NCBI GenBank assembly: GCA_033557685.1
Contig: JAWQRN010000286.1
Span: forward strand, 1-32,144
Length of the DNA stretch: 32,144 nt
From: Sperchopsis tessellata
Taxonomy: Eukaryota; Arthropoda; Insecta; Coleoptera; Hydrophilidae
Direction of reading: 5' to 3'
Part shown: positions 12,101 to 24,100 of the stretch, piece by piece
Numbering within the stretch: the stretch's first letter is position 1
Layout: the number at the start of each line of letters is the position of its first letter
The notes under the pieces: model-generated
The model's database searches: none
What the model was told of the DNA's origin: nothing
The model's input: the letters and a program-made list of their open reading frames with translations, nothing else
Translations under genes and position numbers: made by a program

Positions 12101-15100
12101 CAGTATATTGGCAAAAATGTTCAGTAGTTTAAAAAAAATTGTAAAAATATTACTTTATTTTTGGGTATTTTTTTATAGCCACTTTTTGTTTTACATCATT
12201 TAAAAATATCATAATTCATCTCATGTTGGACATCATCAAGTTAATTTTTCTAAATAGAGACTACCATTTTGTATCATTTATTTATTGTGATTTCAACATT
12301 ATTATTTTTAAAAAGTACTGAATAAAGATCAGTTTTGTTACAAGATTACACAAAAGTACCGAATTAAAACCTAGCCTCTATGTCTAAAGATAACCAAGAT
12401 GAAGATAGAGAATTAAATTGTATTTTCTTTAATTATGAAAAATATCAAAAAAACAACAAACTTCAATTTTATTAATAATAAATAAACTATTATTAAGCTA
12501 TTATAGGTTATTAGAAGTAGGATAATAAAACGTATACATATATAATTTGTGATAACCCATTCTACTGCCATCTTACATAGATGAAAACAACTCTAAAGTA
12601 TAAAATACAGCAATTCTAAATAAAGTATGTATCAACACTGGAACATATTTATTGAGTAGGTGCAATATTAACATACTTCAATATACAATGAAAATATTTT
12701 TAACAATAACACTCATTTGATTACAGATAAATACAGTTGGTACTTCCCAGGACGGAACATCCTCTGATGTCATAGAAGTATGCAGCATTTCAGTTATCAC
12801 TAACATGTGATAAAGCTTTGCATGATTAATTTCATTTAATGTAGGAGGTAAACTTCTTAATTTGCACATTTAGATAACAAGTATCTATTACGAAGATAAC
12901 ATATATCAGTAATATAATCATAATATTGGCAAAAAAGAGGACTTGCAAAAAATGCCTGGTATGAAAATATTGACAGAAAGCTAAATTTGTTTGGATGGTG
13001 GAGATTAATTTTATGGATTAAATGTAATAGACTTCCACGGTTAGTATATGTATGAATGTTGTTTCCGGGTGGAAACCATGTAGAGGCTCTGACAAGTGCC
13101 GACGTTTTGTCCACTGTTGCAAGGGACATTTTCAAGGCGAGTGATGTTACTTCAATAAATGAATTCACTGCAGTGAAACAATGGACGAAACGTCGGCACT
13201 TGTCAGAGCCTCTACACGGTTTCCACCCGGAAACAACATTCATATTAATTTTATGGTTTTATTTGTTGAGAATAATTGGATCTATTAACTAGTATTTGAG
13301 AATAACGCATTAAAAACAAACTGTGTAATCAGCATTTTATTATGATCTTATACTGGTGTTTTTTTTTTTAATTTATTTTTTTAAGATCTACTTACTTCCA
13401 CTACCAAAAATGGGAACTTTACTTCAATCTGTGATCCAACTGAAATTTAATTCTTTAAAGTGCATGGGGTCTCCATTTACCTACAATCACAAAAAGCCAG
13501 CAGCCTAATGGATTCGTACATGGGTCTACTCGCTTAACAGCCTGATCGTTGACTCCTACTACATTATCAAGAATTGTCATAATAAGAGTTCATGATAATT
13601 TTATTTATAACATGCCATTATTGTTTTACATAACTCTTTTACAATTATATAGTTATTCTATTTTTTTTTTTTCAATTATCATATACTCTCAAAAACAATC
13701 TTTCAGCAACCATGTAAAATATTGTTTCATAGCATCATTTGGCATTATAAATCAGAATAAATCAAGTCCTGCGGTGCTAGGTCATGGCTATAGAGTGAAG
13801 TCTTGGCCGCAGCAACAAATTCTTTTGCCAATAATAATGTAGGAAATTTTCCTTCACAATAGTTTCTATGTTTTGAATTGTAGTTTCATACAACCCAGTG
13901 CCTGACTTTCTGTTCAGTAAAAGGCCCCAGTAATGTACCTAATTCCAATTGTCAGTAACAATTCAGGAAAAAATCTGTCGTCCTCCAACACACCAAAATT
14001 TTTTGACAAATTTCTTTTCTGTGTAGCTTTTTCCAAGCCCAAAAACCCTGTCATATCTCCTTGATCTGCACAATTGAAACACAACTACTTTAATTTGGCA
14101 CTAATTATTGTCAATGAAGAGTATAAGAACCAGTGATTCGTCAATTTACATGCATGAATACAACTGTTACCACCACCAGCATTGTTTTCGAGTTTATTCG
14201 TACTCCATATATTGTGTATTACAGGGGCATTGCCTCCATTAATTCAAATACTTGCACGTGTCAAAATCATTGTTCAATTGTTATATCTCATATTAATACA
14301 CATCTATTCCTAAAATGAACCCTTCTACATTTTATGAAAAACGAGTTAAAGACAAAGACGATAAAAGTAATAGTAAATAATAGCGGGGGCTATGGCGTCG
14401 GGTGGAGGCGGCTTGCAGACGGGGCATCCTTGGCAGCGGTGACAAGGCTCAGAGAGGCAACATGGCTTGGAACGGTCCTCAGAGGATCTGTCTCAGGCAG
14501 AGGTGTAGGATAGGTGTTAAGGCTCCAGGCAGGTCCCTTGACCGAGAGCGATTCTCCTGGCTTTAGCCTGGGCTTTGCGCAGGCTCTCTCCTTCTTTCCA
14601 CCTCAAGGCATATGGCTTCCTCAGGTGTCAGTGAGGTCTCTTCCAGCTTGGTGGTGGGGCAACGTCCCCGAACCACGTTCGTAGTTGCGCAACAGGAGCG
14701 CAATTAGCTACATACGATATACCGGCGGACTGGTAGAGCAGAAAGAAGAGTGGGTGTTTTCGCAAATAAAAGTAGGTTTCAATTTAACTCAGCTCACCAG
14801 AAACCTCTGACTTCCATCTCTACCACCTACCGACCTAGCGAAACTGGGCTACGAGCAAAGTGACTGGGAAATGTCCGCAGCGACATCACGCGGTAGTTGT
14901 CAGTACACGGTGGAATATTCACCAGGGCACAGTACCACTAGTGGCAGTAAGAGGACTTGTAACACAATGAACAAGTCTTATTAGATAAAGCCAATAGATA
15001 TTTTAAAAGCATGTTAAAGCCAGGATAAAACTTGGTAATTTAAGAAAGTTTGTTCCGTTGACATGGAAGGCTATTTTTTCTCCAGTTTATCTCTAAAAAA

Positions 15101-18100
15101 TCTCGTAAAATATAGGATCAAATTTAATAAATTATATTTTCCCAAGGGATATACTCATAAAATCTGTTTATACCAGAAAAAATGATACAGTCGAAGGTAA
15201 AAGACATTCCCAAGACGTCTCAATGAAACTGATGGCCAATCTGCTTAATGAAGGATGCATTCTTTACGCAGATAATTTGTAAGCCTGTTTGCCTTTAACG
15301 GAAGAATTAATAGAAAATAAAACTTTCTCTGTGGGACTCTGAGAAGCAAAATAAAAGGAATACTAAGAAATATTACAGGGCAAAAAATTAAACAAGGAGA
15401 CATAATCGCTATTGAAAATAACAAAAATGTGAAAATCATAAAATTAATAAAAGACCAGTAATGATGATAACAACATACATAACTGGTCAGTATAAAATTA
15501 TTGAAATCAGAAAGAATAATAGAATAACAATCAAGCAAAGAAGGGAGTAGATATACCTGACCAAATGGCATCATATTATAGTAAAACCATAAAATGGTAG
15601 AAAAACCTGTTACAGAAATCATCTTTGTACAGAATAAATTTGGGACTAATAATCTTCTAACCATCTTTCGATGCCGAGAAAATATAATATACAGTTTATT
15701 GAATAGTGAGACTACTACAAAACTACTGGCCAGAATTCATACTTTTTGTAGAACAAAAGGCCAAGCAAAGCAAGTTAGGAAACAATACAGGGAATATTAC
15801 AAGAAATTTCCTGAAAAAGAATGAAAAAAAGCAGACTAGAATGTAAAAAAGGTTACAAAATTTTATCAGGATTGTGAAAAACAAGCCACATTGTGTCTAG
15901 AATGCTTAAACCTAATTCATCATAAACTAAAATAATTATATTTGAAATACAAACTGTCAACTATTAGTTCGTTTTTCTATTACAACTTGTATTATATACT
16001 CTACAAAAAGATCTGGGCGGCCACTAAATAAAAATATATGGAGGACTGGTGAATCCTATACAATGATTAAACACCGGGAGTTTATTGTCAAAACTGAATA
16101 TAAGACTAGTAGCACAACGAGACATGTGTAGGTTGCATGTCCAATGGTAATTAATCGAAGCGACCCGCCAGTAGAGTGCCCTCTCCGCAAGAAATGGAAA
16201 ATAAAAAAACATTAAGTATACAATTATGCTAAGAAATATAAATACTTTGTTCAGCTTCCTTTCTTTTAGCTTCTTCAATTCTGTGAATTTCCTTCATCTT
16301 GGCTTCCATATCTCTTTTTTCTTCCTTCTCGGCATTGTAATTCACTTGCTGATTTGGTTGGACTAAGAGATATAGACCTTCCACAGTTGCTTCCACAGGA
16401 GAACCATACAAATCCTTCCATGGTATTTTAAGTACTAATTTACCTATAAGTAAAAAAATTATAACAAATTTAATACAAGTGCAATAATTCATAAGCAGAA
16501 TTCAAAAAAACTTGCATTCGATTATAATTATCAATACAAGAAATGGAGAACAGAACACTATTAGTCGAAAAATAATCGTGTATAATTAAGTAAGCAAATG
16601 ACTAATAACTTTAGAGAAGGGATAAATATTGTAAGGAATTTGTTAGAAGTGTCGAAAAGGGTAGGCACTCCTCTGTGATACCGGTGGAGGATAGGTCTAA
16701 TTCAGGGAAACGATTCTGCACACGTGAGCCTTGATACTCTCCCACCTCCTAGTACCGAGAGGAATCACATCCCAACCCTAAGTTCTAACCAGCACCAATT
16801 TATCCTCTATCAATCAGTATTGGCCAGCATGATAAATGTAAGGTTAAAAACCTCTTACAAATTGTCAAAATTCTTGCCACGACCATCAGTCCCCGGTAGC
16901 TTGCTTATTCCCAGTTACAGTAGCAATTGGACAAGACTGTGTGCAGAGAGTGCATGGATCCGGCTACCAAAGACGATAATTGCTGTTGGCCAATTATATC
17001 ATCAGAACACTAGCATCAGACCAGAAACTAACTGAAATGGAGGAGGAAGTCTGAAGAAGAGAAGATCCTACAATCCGGAAACCATTTCTAGCACAAGGTA
17101 AAGGAATGTTTGTCGGAAGGGGGAGTTGGAATTCTTGTTCACCAGAATCAAACGAATCGCATAATACAGATTGAGAGTATTAGCACAAGGATTGCATTTT
17201 TTATTTTAAAATTAAATATTAGATGTAAAGTCAAAATTATTCAAGTCTACACTCCAACATCCAGCCATAGTGAAGGAGAAATAGAAGGATATCTACGAGG
17301 ACATCACTAGACCAATGTAGATAGACCGTAACAGTTATTATCTTATTATAGGAGATAACATTGCAAAACTGAGACACAAAAAGGATGAAATCGAAATGGT
17401 GATGGGGCCCCATGGGCATGGAGAATGAATCGAAAGAGGAACTAAGCTTCTGGACTTTCTACTATTACTACTTTTGTGCTATAACAGAAAATGAACATGG
17501 GCAAGCAAGAATGAAACAAGCTACATTATTTCAAAATGTAAGAATATAGTGCATAATGTTACTCCTCTAAACACTTTTTTAATTGGTAGCAACCATATGA
17601 TGGTAAGGGCGAAAATATCAATAAATTTCAAAAAGGAAAGAGCAAAACTGGTGACAAAGAACTTTCAGATGGACCTCCACTGAAGACCCGAAGGCATACA
17701 AAGAACTAATAACGAAAGACCTCAAAGCAATGGTTAATAAAAATAAAGATGAGGAGAATATTGAGATGGAGTATAATGAGATCTGCAGAACTCTTAAAGA
17801 CGCATGTAACAGACGTCGTTCAGGCACAGACAGAAGTGAAGGGAAAATATCTACAAACACCAAACAGTTAATAAAGAAAAGAAGGAAGTAACTGGACAAA
17901 TACACAGCAAGCAACAGACAGCTGCATCAGCTAAACAAATAAATCTTAAAAGCTGAAAGAAGAGACCTTAAAAAATTTGAACATGCGCAGGACACAAAAT
18001 TTGGACAAACAACTTCCAACAAAGGTGAAATTTAAACATTGTAGAAGACTTTTACAAGGAACATTATCAAAGAGAAAGTGACGATGAAGACGTAGCCATT

Positions 18101-21100
18101 CCTAAAGTCCAAAATCAGGGATCAGAATACCTACCTGTTATCACTTACAGTGAAGTAGTAAAAGCGGTGTGTAAATGGAAAAACAATAAGACACCCGGTG
18201 AAGACAAAATCGTTATCAAGGCAGTAAAAGAGGGTGGAGACACGATCATGAAGGCAATATGTATACTGTTTAATGCTTGTCTTCATCAAGCCATAATTCC
18301 CTCTAAATGGAACAACGCCATAATATTGATCACGCACCAGAAAAGCTTAGTAACTATAAACCAATCAGCTTGTTATCACAGCTGTTTAAATTATTTATGA
18401 TAATCATTACTAAATGGTTAACTTCTAAACTTCACTTTATCAACCAGAAGAGCAAGCAGGCTATGGAACAAATGTCCACTTACAAACAATTAAAACACTC
18501 ATCGAAAAGATAAAGTATAAAAAACCTCTAACTTTAATCTTTGTTAACTATGAAAATCATTTGATTTTTTAAGCTAGCAGCGGATGCTAATATCACTAAC
18601 AGAATGCTGGGTCGATTACAAGCACCTAACTCTTATTAAAAACATTTTCAAAAGTGCAACTTCCCTTGTGTGGTTCCACAGAGACACCAGCACATTTCCT
18701 ATAGAGCGAGCCGTACACCAAGGTGATACGCTGTCACGAAAATTTTTTACTGCACATAATCATCTGAGATTTGCCGATCACATCTTAAATATGGAATAAA
18801 GTAATATATGCTCACAGAGCCAAATGGGCTGATTTTAAAATTTTGTGTTTATGAAGGTTCTTCAGAACTTCTACCGGACATACAGAAAAGATAGTTTTGC
18901 ATTTACTTGAAGACAAATTAGGTAATGGACATGTGTATCTAGATCATTTTTATAATAATGTTGAGTTGGCTACCAATCTGCTACAGGAAAATTCATATTG
19001 TACTAGAACTTTAAGAATTGACAGAGAAAACAATCCAAAAGAGGTAATGACTGTAAATTTAAAACGAGGAGAGAACAAATCTATGTTTTGTGATGAAGTA
19101 CATGTACATGGAAAATGGAGTGACAAAAGTAATGTTCAGTATATTAGTACCGAGTTTGGAAGCGAAATGGGTGTTTTTAGAAACACAAGAGGACAAAAAT
19201 CTAAAAAGCCTGTAGCTATAATTGGTTATAATGCGTGTATGTCTGGAGTAGACAGACAAGATCAGATGATAGCTTACTATCCTTGTGATCGTAAAACCAT
19301 TCGATGGTACAAGTTATTTGAATATGTGCTGCAGATTAACTTGATAAATGCACATTTCATATACAACAAGTATTCCCAGTCTGATCGTTGAGGCCTATAC
19401 GACTTTCGATTAGATATAATTAGGTGTTTGCTAGCCGAACGATCAATTATCGATTTACCAAGAGTTTCTACTCCTCGTACGCATGTTGTCCATACCATTA
19501 GTAAAATTGAAAAATCAGTTAAAGAAACAAAAGGCGCTAAAGAATCCAAAAGAGTTAGCAGAATAGAATGCAAAGCATGCAGGCAGAAAAAAATACGGAC
19601 ACAAACAGTGTATGAATGCAAAATATGCCCTGGACAACCTGAGTTTTGAAGAATATCACAAAAATGTTTAAAAAGTTGAAAAATAAATGTTTGTAAATTT
19701 GAAAATGCCTTTTATTATTTTTCAAACATAAAATACGTGTACACTCCGATCGGAGTGTTCGGCATCTAGTAAAGATTTTCATATGTGATGCCGACCACTT
19801 CGATCGGAGTGCATTTTTTTTAACGTTTTAGGCAAAAAACAAAACACTAATATCCTTTATGAACTACTTTTACTTCATATTTTGCAAAACGAAACTTAAA
19901 TATTAAAAAAATAATTTTGGCATCAGCCACAATCTTAAAATATAGGTCGGCAGTCAACCTGTTAACCAATGTGTGCTGCCTATAATTACGTATGAAGCCG
20001 ATATACTGACACTCATGAAGAAGTCAGCAAATAAACTATGTGTTGCCCAAAGAGATATGGAACGATCAATGATTATTATTATTTAAAGACCGATTATTGA
20101 AAAGCTAACAACTCTTAAGTGGAACTGAAATAAACACCTGGCGAAAGAAACAGAAGGTTGCTGGAGAGAGAAACTACTGGAATAGAGACCTCAACAGGAG
20201 GCACTTTGTAGCAGGGGACGTCCTCCAACAAGATGGACTGATGATATAAAGCGGATCCGTGGAAGCTGAATGTAAATGGCACAGAACCAATACCAGTGGG
20301 AGACCCTATGAGAGGTTTTTGTTCAGCAGTGTAGTCGAATAGCTATTTGATGACAATGAGTATTCATATTCTTATAGATACCAATAGAACTACAATTGTG
20401 ATTAAAGGGCTTAAAGATGTTGAGTGTTTCTAGTTATCTCTATTATTATTTGTAAAATATCACGGATCAGTCCTCGTCAAGTCAACACAGCCCACAACCT
20501 AACATTTTTTTATGTTTATGAAACTTTATATATTTGATCAGTAGTATTAAATAACACTGTTTCCTAAATTTCAAAAATATACAACTTATAATTTCCGAGA
20601 TGTGATATTTTGAATTTTTGAAAATAAGTCAAAATGTCTGCAGTTCTTGAATCACTAAAATTAGGATTACACAGCTCCTAATGAAGATAGAAACATAAAA
20701 TTGGTACCAAATTAAGGTAAATTAACTCAGCTATAATTTGATAAACAATTACTTTTATAAAAATATTCAATTTTTTAAAAAGCTACCTTTTTATTATTTT
20801 TAAATGTTACTACCTTAACTAAAAATTTTCATTTTAGCAATCAATATACAAATAATTATATATAGCAGTCGGTTTGCTAAAATTACCCTAAATTGTGTAC
20901 CAGTGTGTTACATTTATAATTAATAGGGTATAAATATAGATTTTCAAATATCAAAAGCAGTAGCCTAATCATTTTTTAATTTAAAGTTTATTTTAAAGTA
21001 ATATGTGGAAAAAAAACTAAATTTTATGTAATTATAATGATAGGCTTATGTACAAATTAACACATAATTAATACGTAAAAAATTAATAGTAGGCCTATTA

Positions 21101-24100
21101 AAACAAGCCAATAGATATCAGTTCTATAACTGAAAACAAAACAACAGACAAGTCAAAACCTGAGCCTGACCATAGCTGCCCATTTTCTTCTTGAAATATG
21201 CACATGTTAGGTAAACCATTTATTTCATGTTTTAACAAGACATCTCCTCAATTGATCTGTAACTTTTATTGTTTTAATTTTAGAATAATAGTTGCAAATT
21301 TAATATTACTAATAAACCTACTATAAGCGATACGTGTATAGTGTGCTACAAATTTTGTGCGCTTCAACAATTTTTAATATTTTATTTTAATTATTTTTTA
21401 TTGAACGATAGTTTTCTCTCTGGTAAGAAATTTTGCTGATTTTTATTAATTATAAATAAATTCCTGCAATCTCTTCATGTTCAAAGACATAATAAAGTTA
21501 AAAAAATTTTAAAAGTAAGGCACTGGGCTCATTAAATAGGAGTTTACAATATGCAGGTGAAACTCCTATAAAACTAAAGTGATTCAATGAACAAGGATAT
21601 CCAAAGAAAAAACTTTAAAAATTGGTTGCACTTTAAGGAAAGTGTTATGGGGTTGAATCTTTAGAAGAGAAAGAATCAATGAAACCTGACGAAATTTAAA
21701 TGATAACTCAACTTTCATCTAACTTTTAATTTTCAAAAAAGAACATTGAAAAATTGAGATTTTGAGAGTTTCACCCCAAAGCTGGTATATTAGTAAATTT
21801 CAGGAAGAATTTGGAGCCTCAAATTTTTCTTGATGATAGTGTTAGTAGATGCAGACCTGGTGAGAAAGACTGTAAGTCAATCATTGAAGATGGGGTAAAG
21901 TCTTGAGTTCATAAGCAACTACTACTAAGCAACTTGAAAACTTGAAAGAGAGTTATGAATTATTTAAAGAAAACTATCTAGAAAAAATATTGGTTTTACT
22001 ATGAACATTAGCCGTAAATTTAAAGAATTTACAATTGGAAAAGAATACCACCTTTCCTCTTTCAATCATTGCATTTCAAAAATAATTTGCAATCCACCTA
22101 TGCCTCAGTGCTGTGAGTTACAATGTGAAAACTGCCCAGAAATTTGAAGTTTAAAAGAAATCATTCAGCATTTTATGTAAATGGGAACATTGGAAACTTT
22201 GGTCAAGTCAAGTGATTAGTTTTTGGAAGAACTTATAAAAAAACTTGTAATTCTTCTATATCATTATTTCATTGTTAAAGAACAGCTAGAATATCAAGAT
22301 GAATTGAAAACCCAACTTAGAGAAAATTAATTCATAGTGTTCTGTAGCTTTGCTAAAAAATATTCATTCATTTTACAGAATGAAGTCCAAATATTTCATT
22401 GGAATAAATTACAGGCCACCATTCACCCGATAGTTGTTTATTACAAACAAGAAGACAATGCCTCCAACATTATACACTCGCTGTTCATCTGTTTCAAAAA
22501 CAACTCGAGAAATATTTGGAAGATAACAGAAACCTAAAAATATATATTATTTTTCTGATTGATGTGCAGCACAATATAAAAACAAACAAAAATTTATCAA
22601 TCCTGCATTTCTTTGCCACATCACATAGCAAGGGTTCATGTGATGGAGTAGACGGTACAGTCAAACAACTAGCTTCATAAACTAGTTTAAAAATATTTTA
22701 CGATGACTAAATTCTCACTCCTTTTCAACTTTAAAAGTGAAGTAGAGATAATATTCCAATATGTCATTTTATTTATTTTACATTGGAAGACCATAGAGAC
22801 AACAAAATATTAAACGAAAGATTTTCTATTGCAACAATGATTATCAGAACTCAAAAAAACATGCATTCATCCCAGTAAATACAACACAATTAAAATCTAA
22901 AATCTATTCTGCCAATAGTAAGATGATGTGGAACTCGAAGATTTTGTAGCACACACTTGTGAAGATACAGATGAAGTGAAATCGATTGCATAAAATTCCT
23001 CTGTGGAATAAAGACATGATCTTGTGAGGTATCTTTTTAAAACTGTACTAATATGATTTATACTTAGATATAATTATTTATATGACATACAAGTGAATAC
23101 TGAGAAGGAATTTTGTACCTTAAAAATAATGGTTTGCAATGTTCTTGAACCTGAGTACCTGCAGTTTTTCATTTGTACAGTAGTTTTTATATAAAGGTAA
23201 GCCTAACATAAAATAAAATTACAGCAGCCTAAACCATTGTTTTAACTTCGACAGTTGTATTAATAAAAGGTATAGTGTTGTAATAAAGTTTTATTAAATA
23301 AATATTATTTTTTATACCTTTTAGACCTATCTGTACAAGTTTTAAAAAATCAACCGTAACTGGTACATATATTTAATTGTAACTAAAGTTTGTAGTTAAT
23401 TTAACAACATCAATGAACATGTAATTTTTTCAAAATTTGAAAAAGATAAATTTTTGAAAAATTTAATTTTGAAAATGTTTTGTTTCCAAAGAAAATTTTA
23501 CACAAGTATTTGTATTACATATAAAATTAAAGCTGAGTTAACTATCTTTACTTTAGTTCCAATTAATTAATTTTAGTGATTCAAGAACTGCAGATATTTT
23601 AACTTATTTTCAGAAATGCAAAAGGTCATATATTGAAAATTACAAAGTGCATATTTCTGAAATTTTGGAAAGTCTTATTTGGTACTACTGCTCAAATATT
23701 CAAGTTTCATAAAAATATAAAAATGTTCGGTTGAAAAACATATTTTTGTATTGATTTGGAAGAAACGACCCAAACTAACCCTATTTTAGTTTTATACTTG
23801 TCATGAATTTTACTTACCTATCTACATTTTGTGCATGAAGTTTTTGTGGACAGTTAAAATATGATACTTTTCAAAAGATCAATAAGTAAAAATTTCCCAA
23901 TACCTTTACAGTTATATACAAAATCTATAATGCCGCAACTCCTTTAGGAATACCTCCTCCTTAGTTCACTTAAAACACTACTCAACATGTACCTAGATAC
24001 AAGTAATTGAAATGTATTTGAACTAACCCACAGAATTTTGTTTAATTTCTATTAACTAAATTCTGTATGCTCCCACTGTTATAGAAAAACTACTAATCAC

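Larger units (their letters stand above)
18800..19961 (+). mobile_element. PiggyBac element remnant inserted in LINE 2 (left end lost)
   Basis: Carries the C-terminal half of a piggyBac transposase, a 3' region with a strong hairpin-forming repeat, and a right end whose last bases CAGTCAACCTG meet TTAA at 19962-19965. The LINE 2 reading frame resumes exactly at that TTAA, which fixes the right border. No matching left terminus was found, so the 5' part and the adjacent LINE segment were deleted. Confidence 0.8.
20471..23764 (+). mobile_element. DNA transposon of about 3.3 kb with long (about 250-270 bp) terminal inverted repeats
   Basis: The left repeat (20471-20742) and right repeat (23521-23764) are inverted copies. 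Clearest is CTGCAGTTCTTGAATCACTA at 20639-20658 and its reverse complement at 23576-23595. Matches extend outward through ACATTTTT / TATGAAACTT blocks and inward to TTAACTCAGCT. The arms are diverged, with small gaps. The interior holds the relic of one protein-coding gene at about 21840-22680. No transposon superfamily could be assigned from the ends, and the target duplication was not resolved. Confidence 0.75.

Noticed and set aside
12857..13243. 128-codon minus-strand frame containing LATVDKTSALVRAS
   Set aside because: It is translation through the fold-back repeat arm. The same peptide appears wherever the arm occurs, so it reflects the repeat and not a gene.
13051..13243. Hammerhead ribozyme in the Penelope arms
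   Set aside because: GGACGAAACGTC looks tempting, but no CTGANGA box lies at a workable distance on that strand in any of the copies.
15245..15664. 139-codon minus-strand frame rich in Leu and Phe
   Set aside because: Antisense of the piggyBac transposase relic; the hydrophobic look comes from reverse-reading Lys- and Asn-rich codons.
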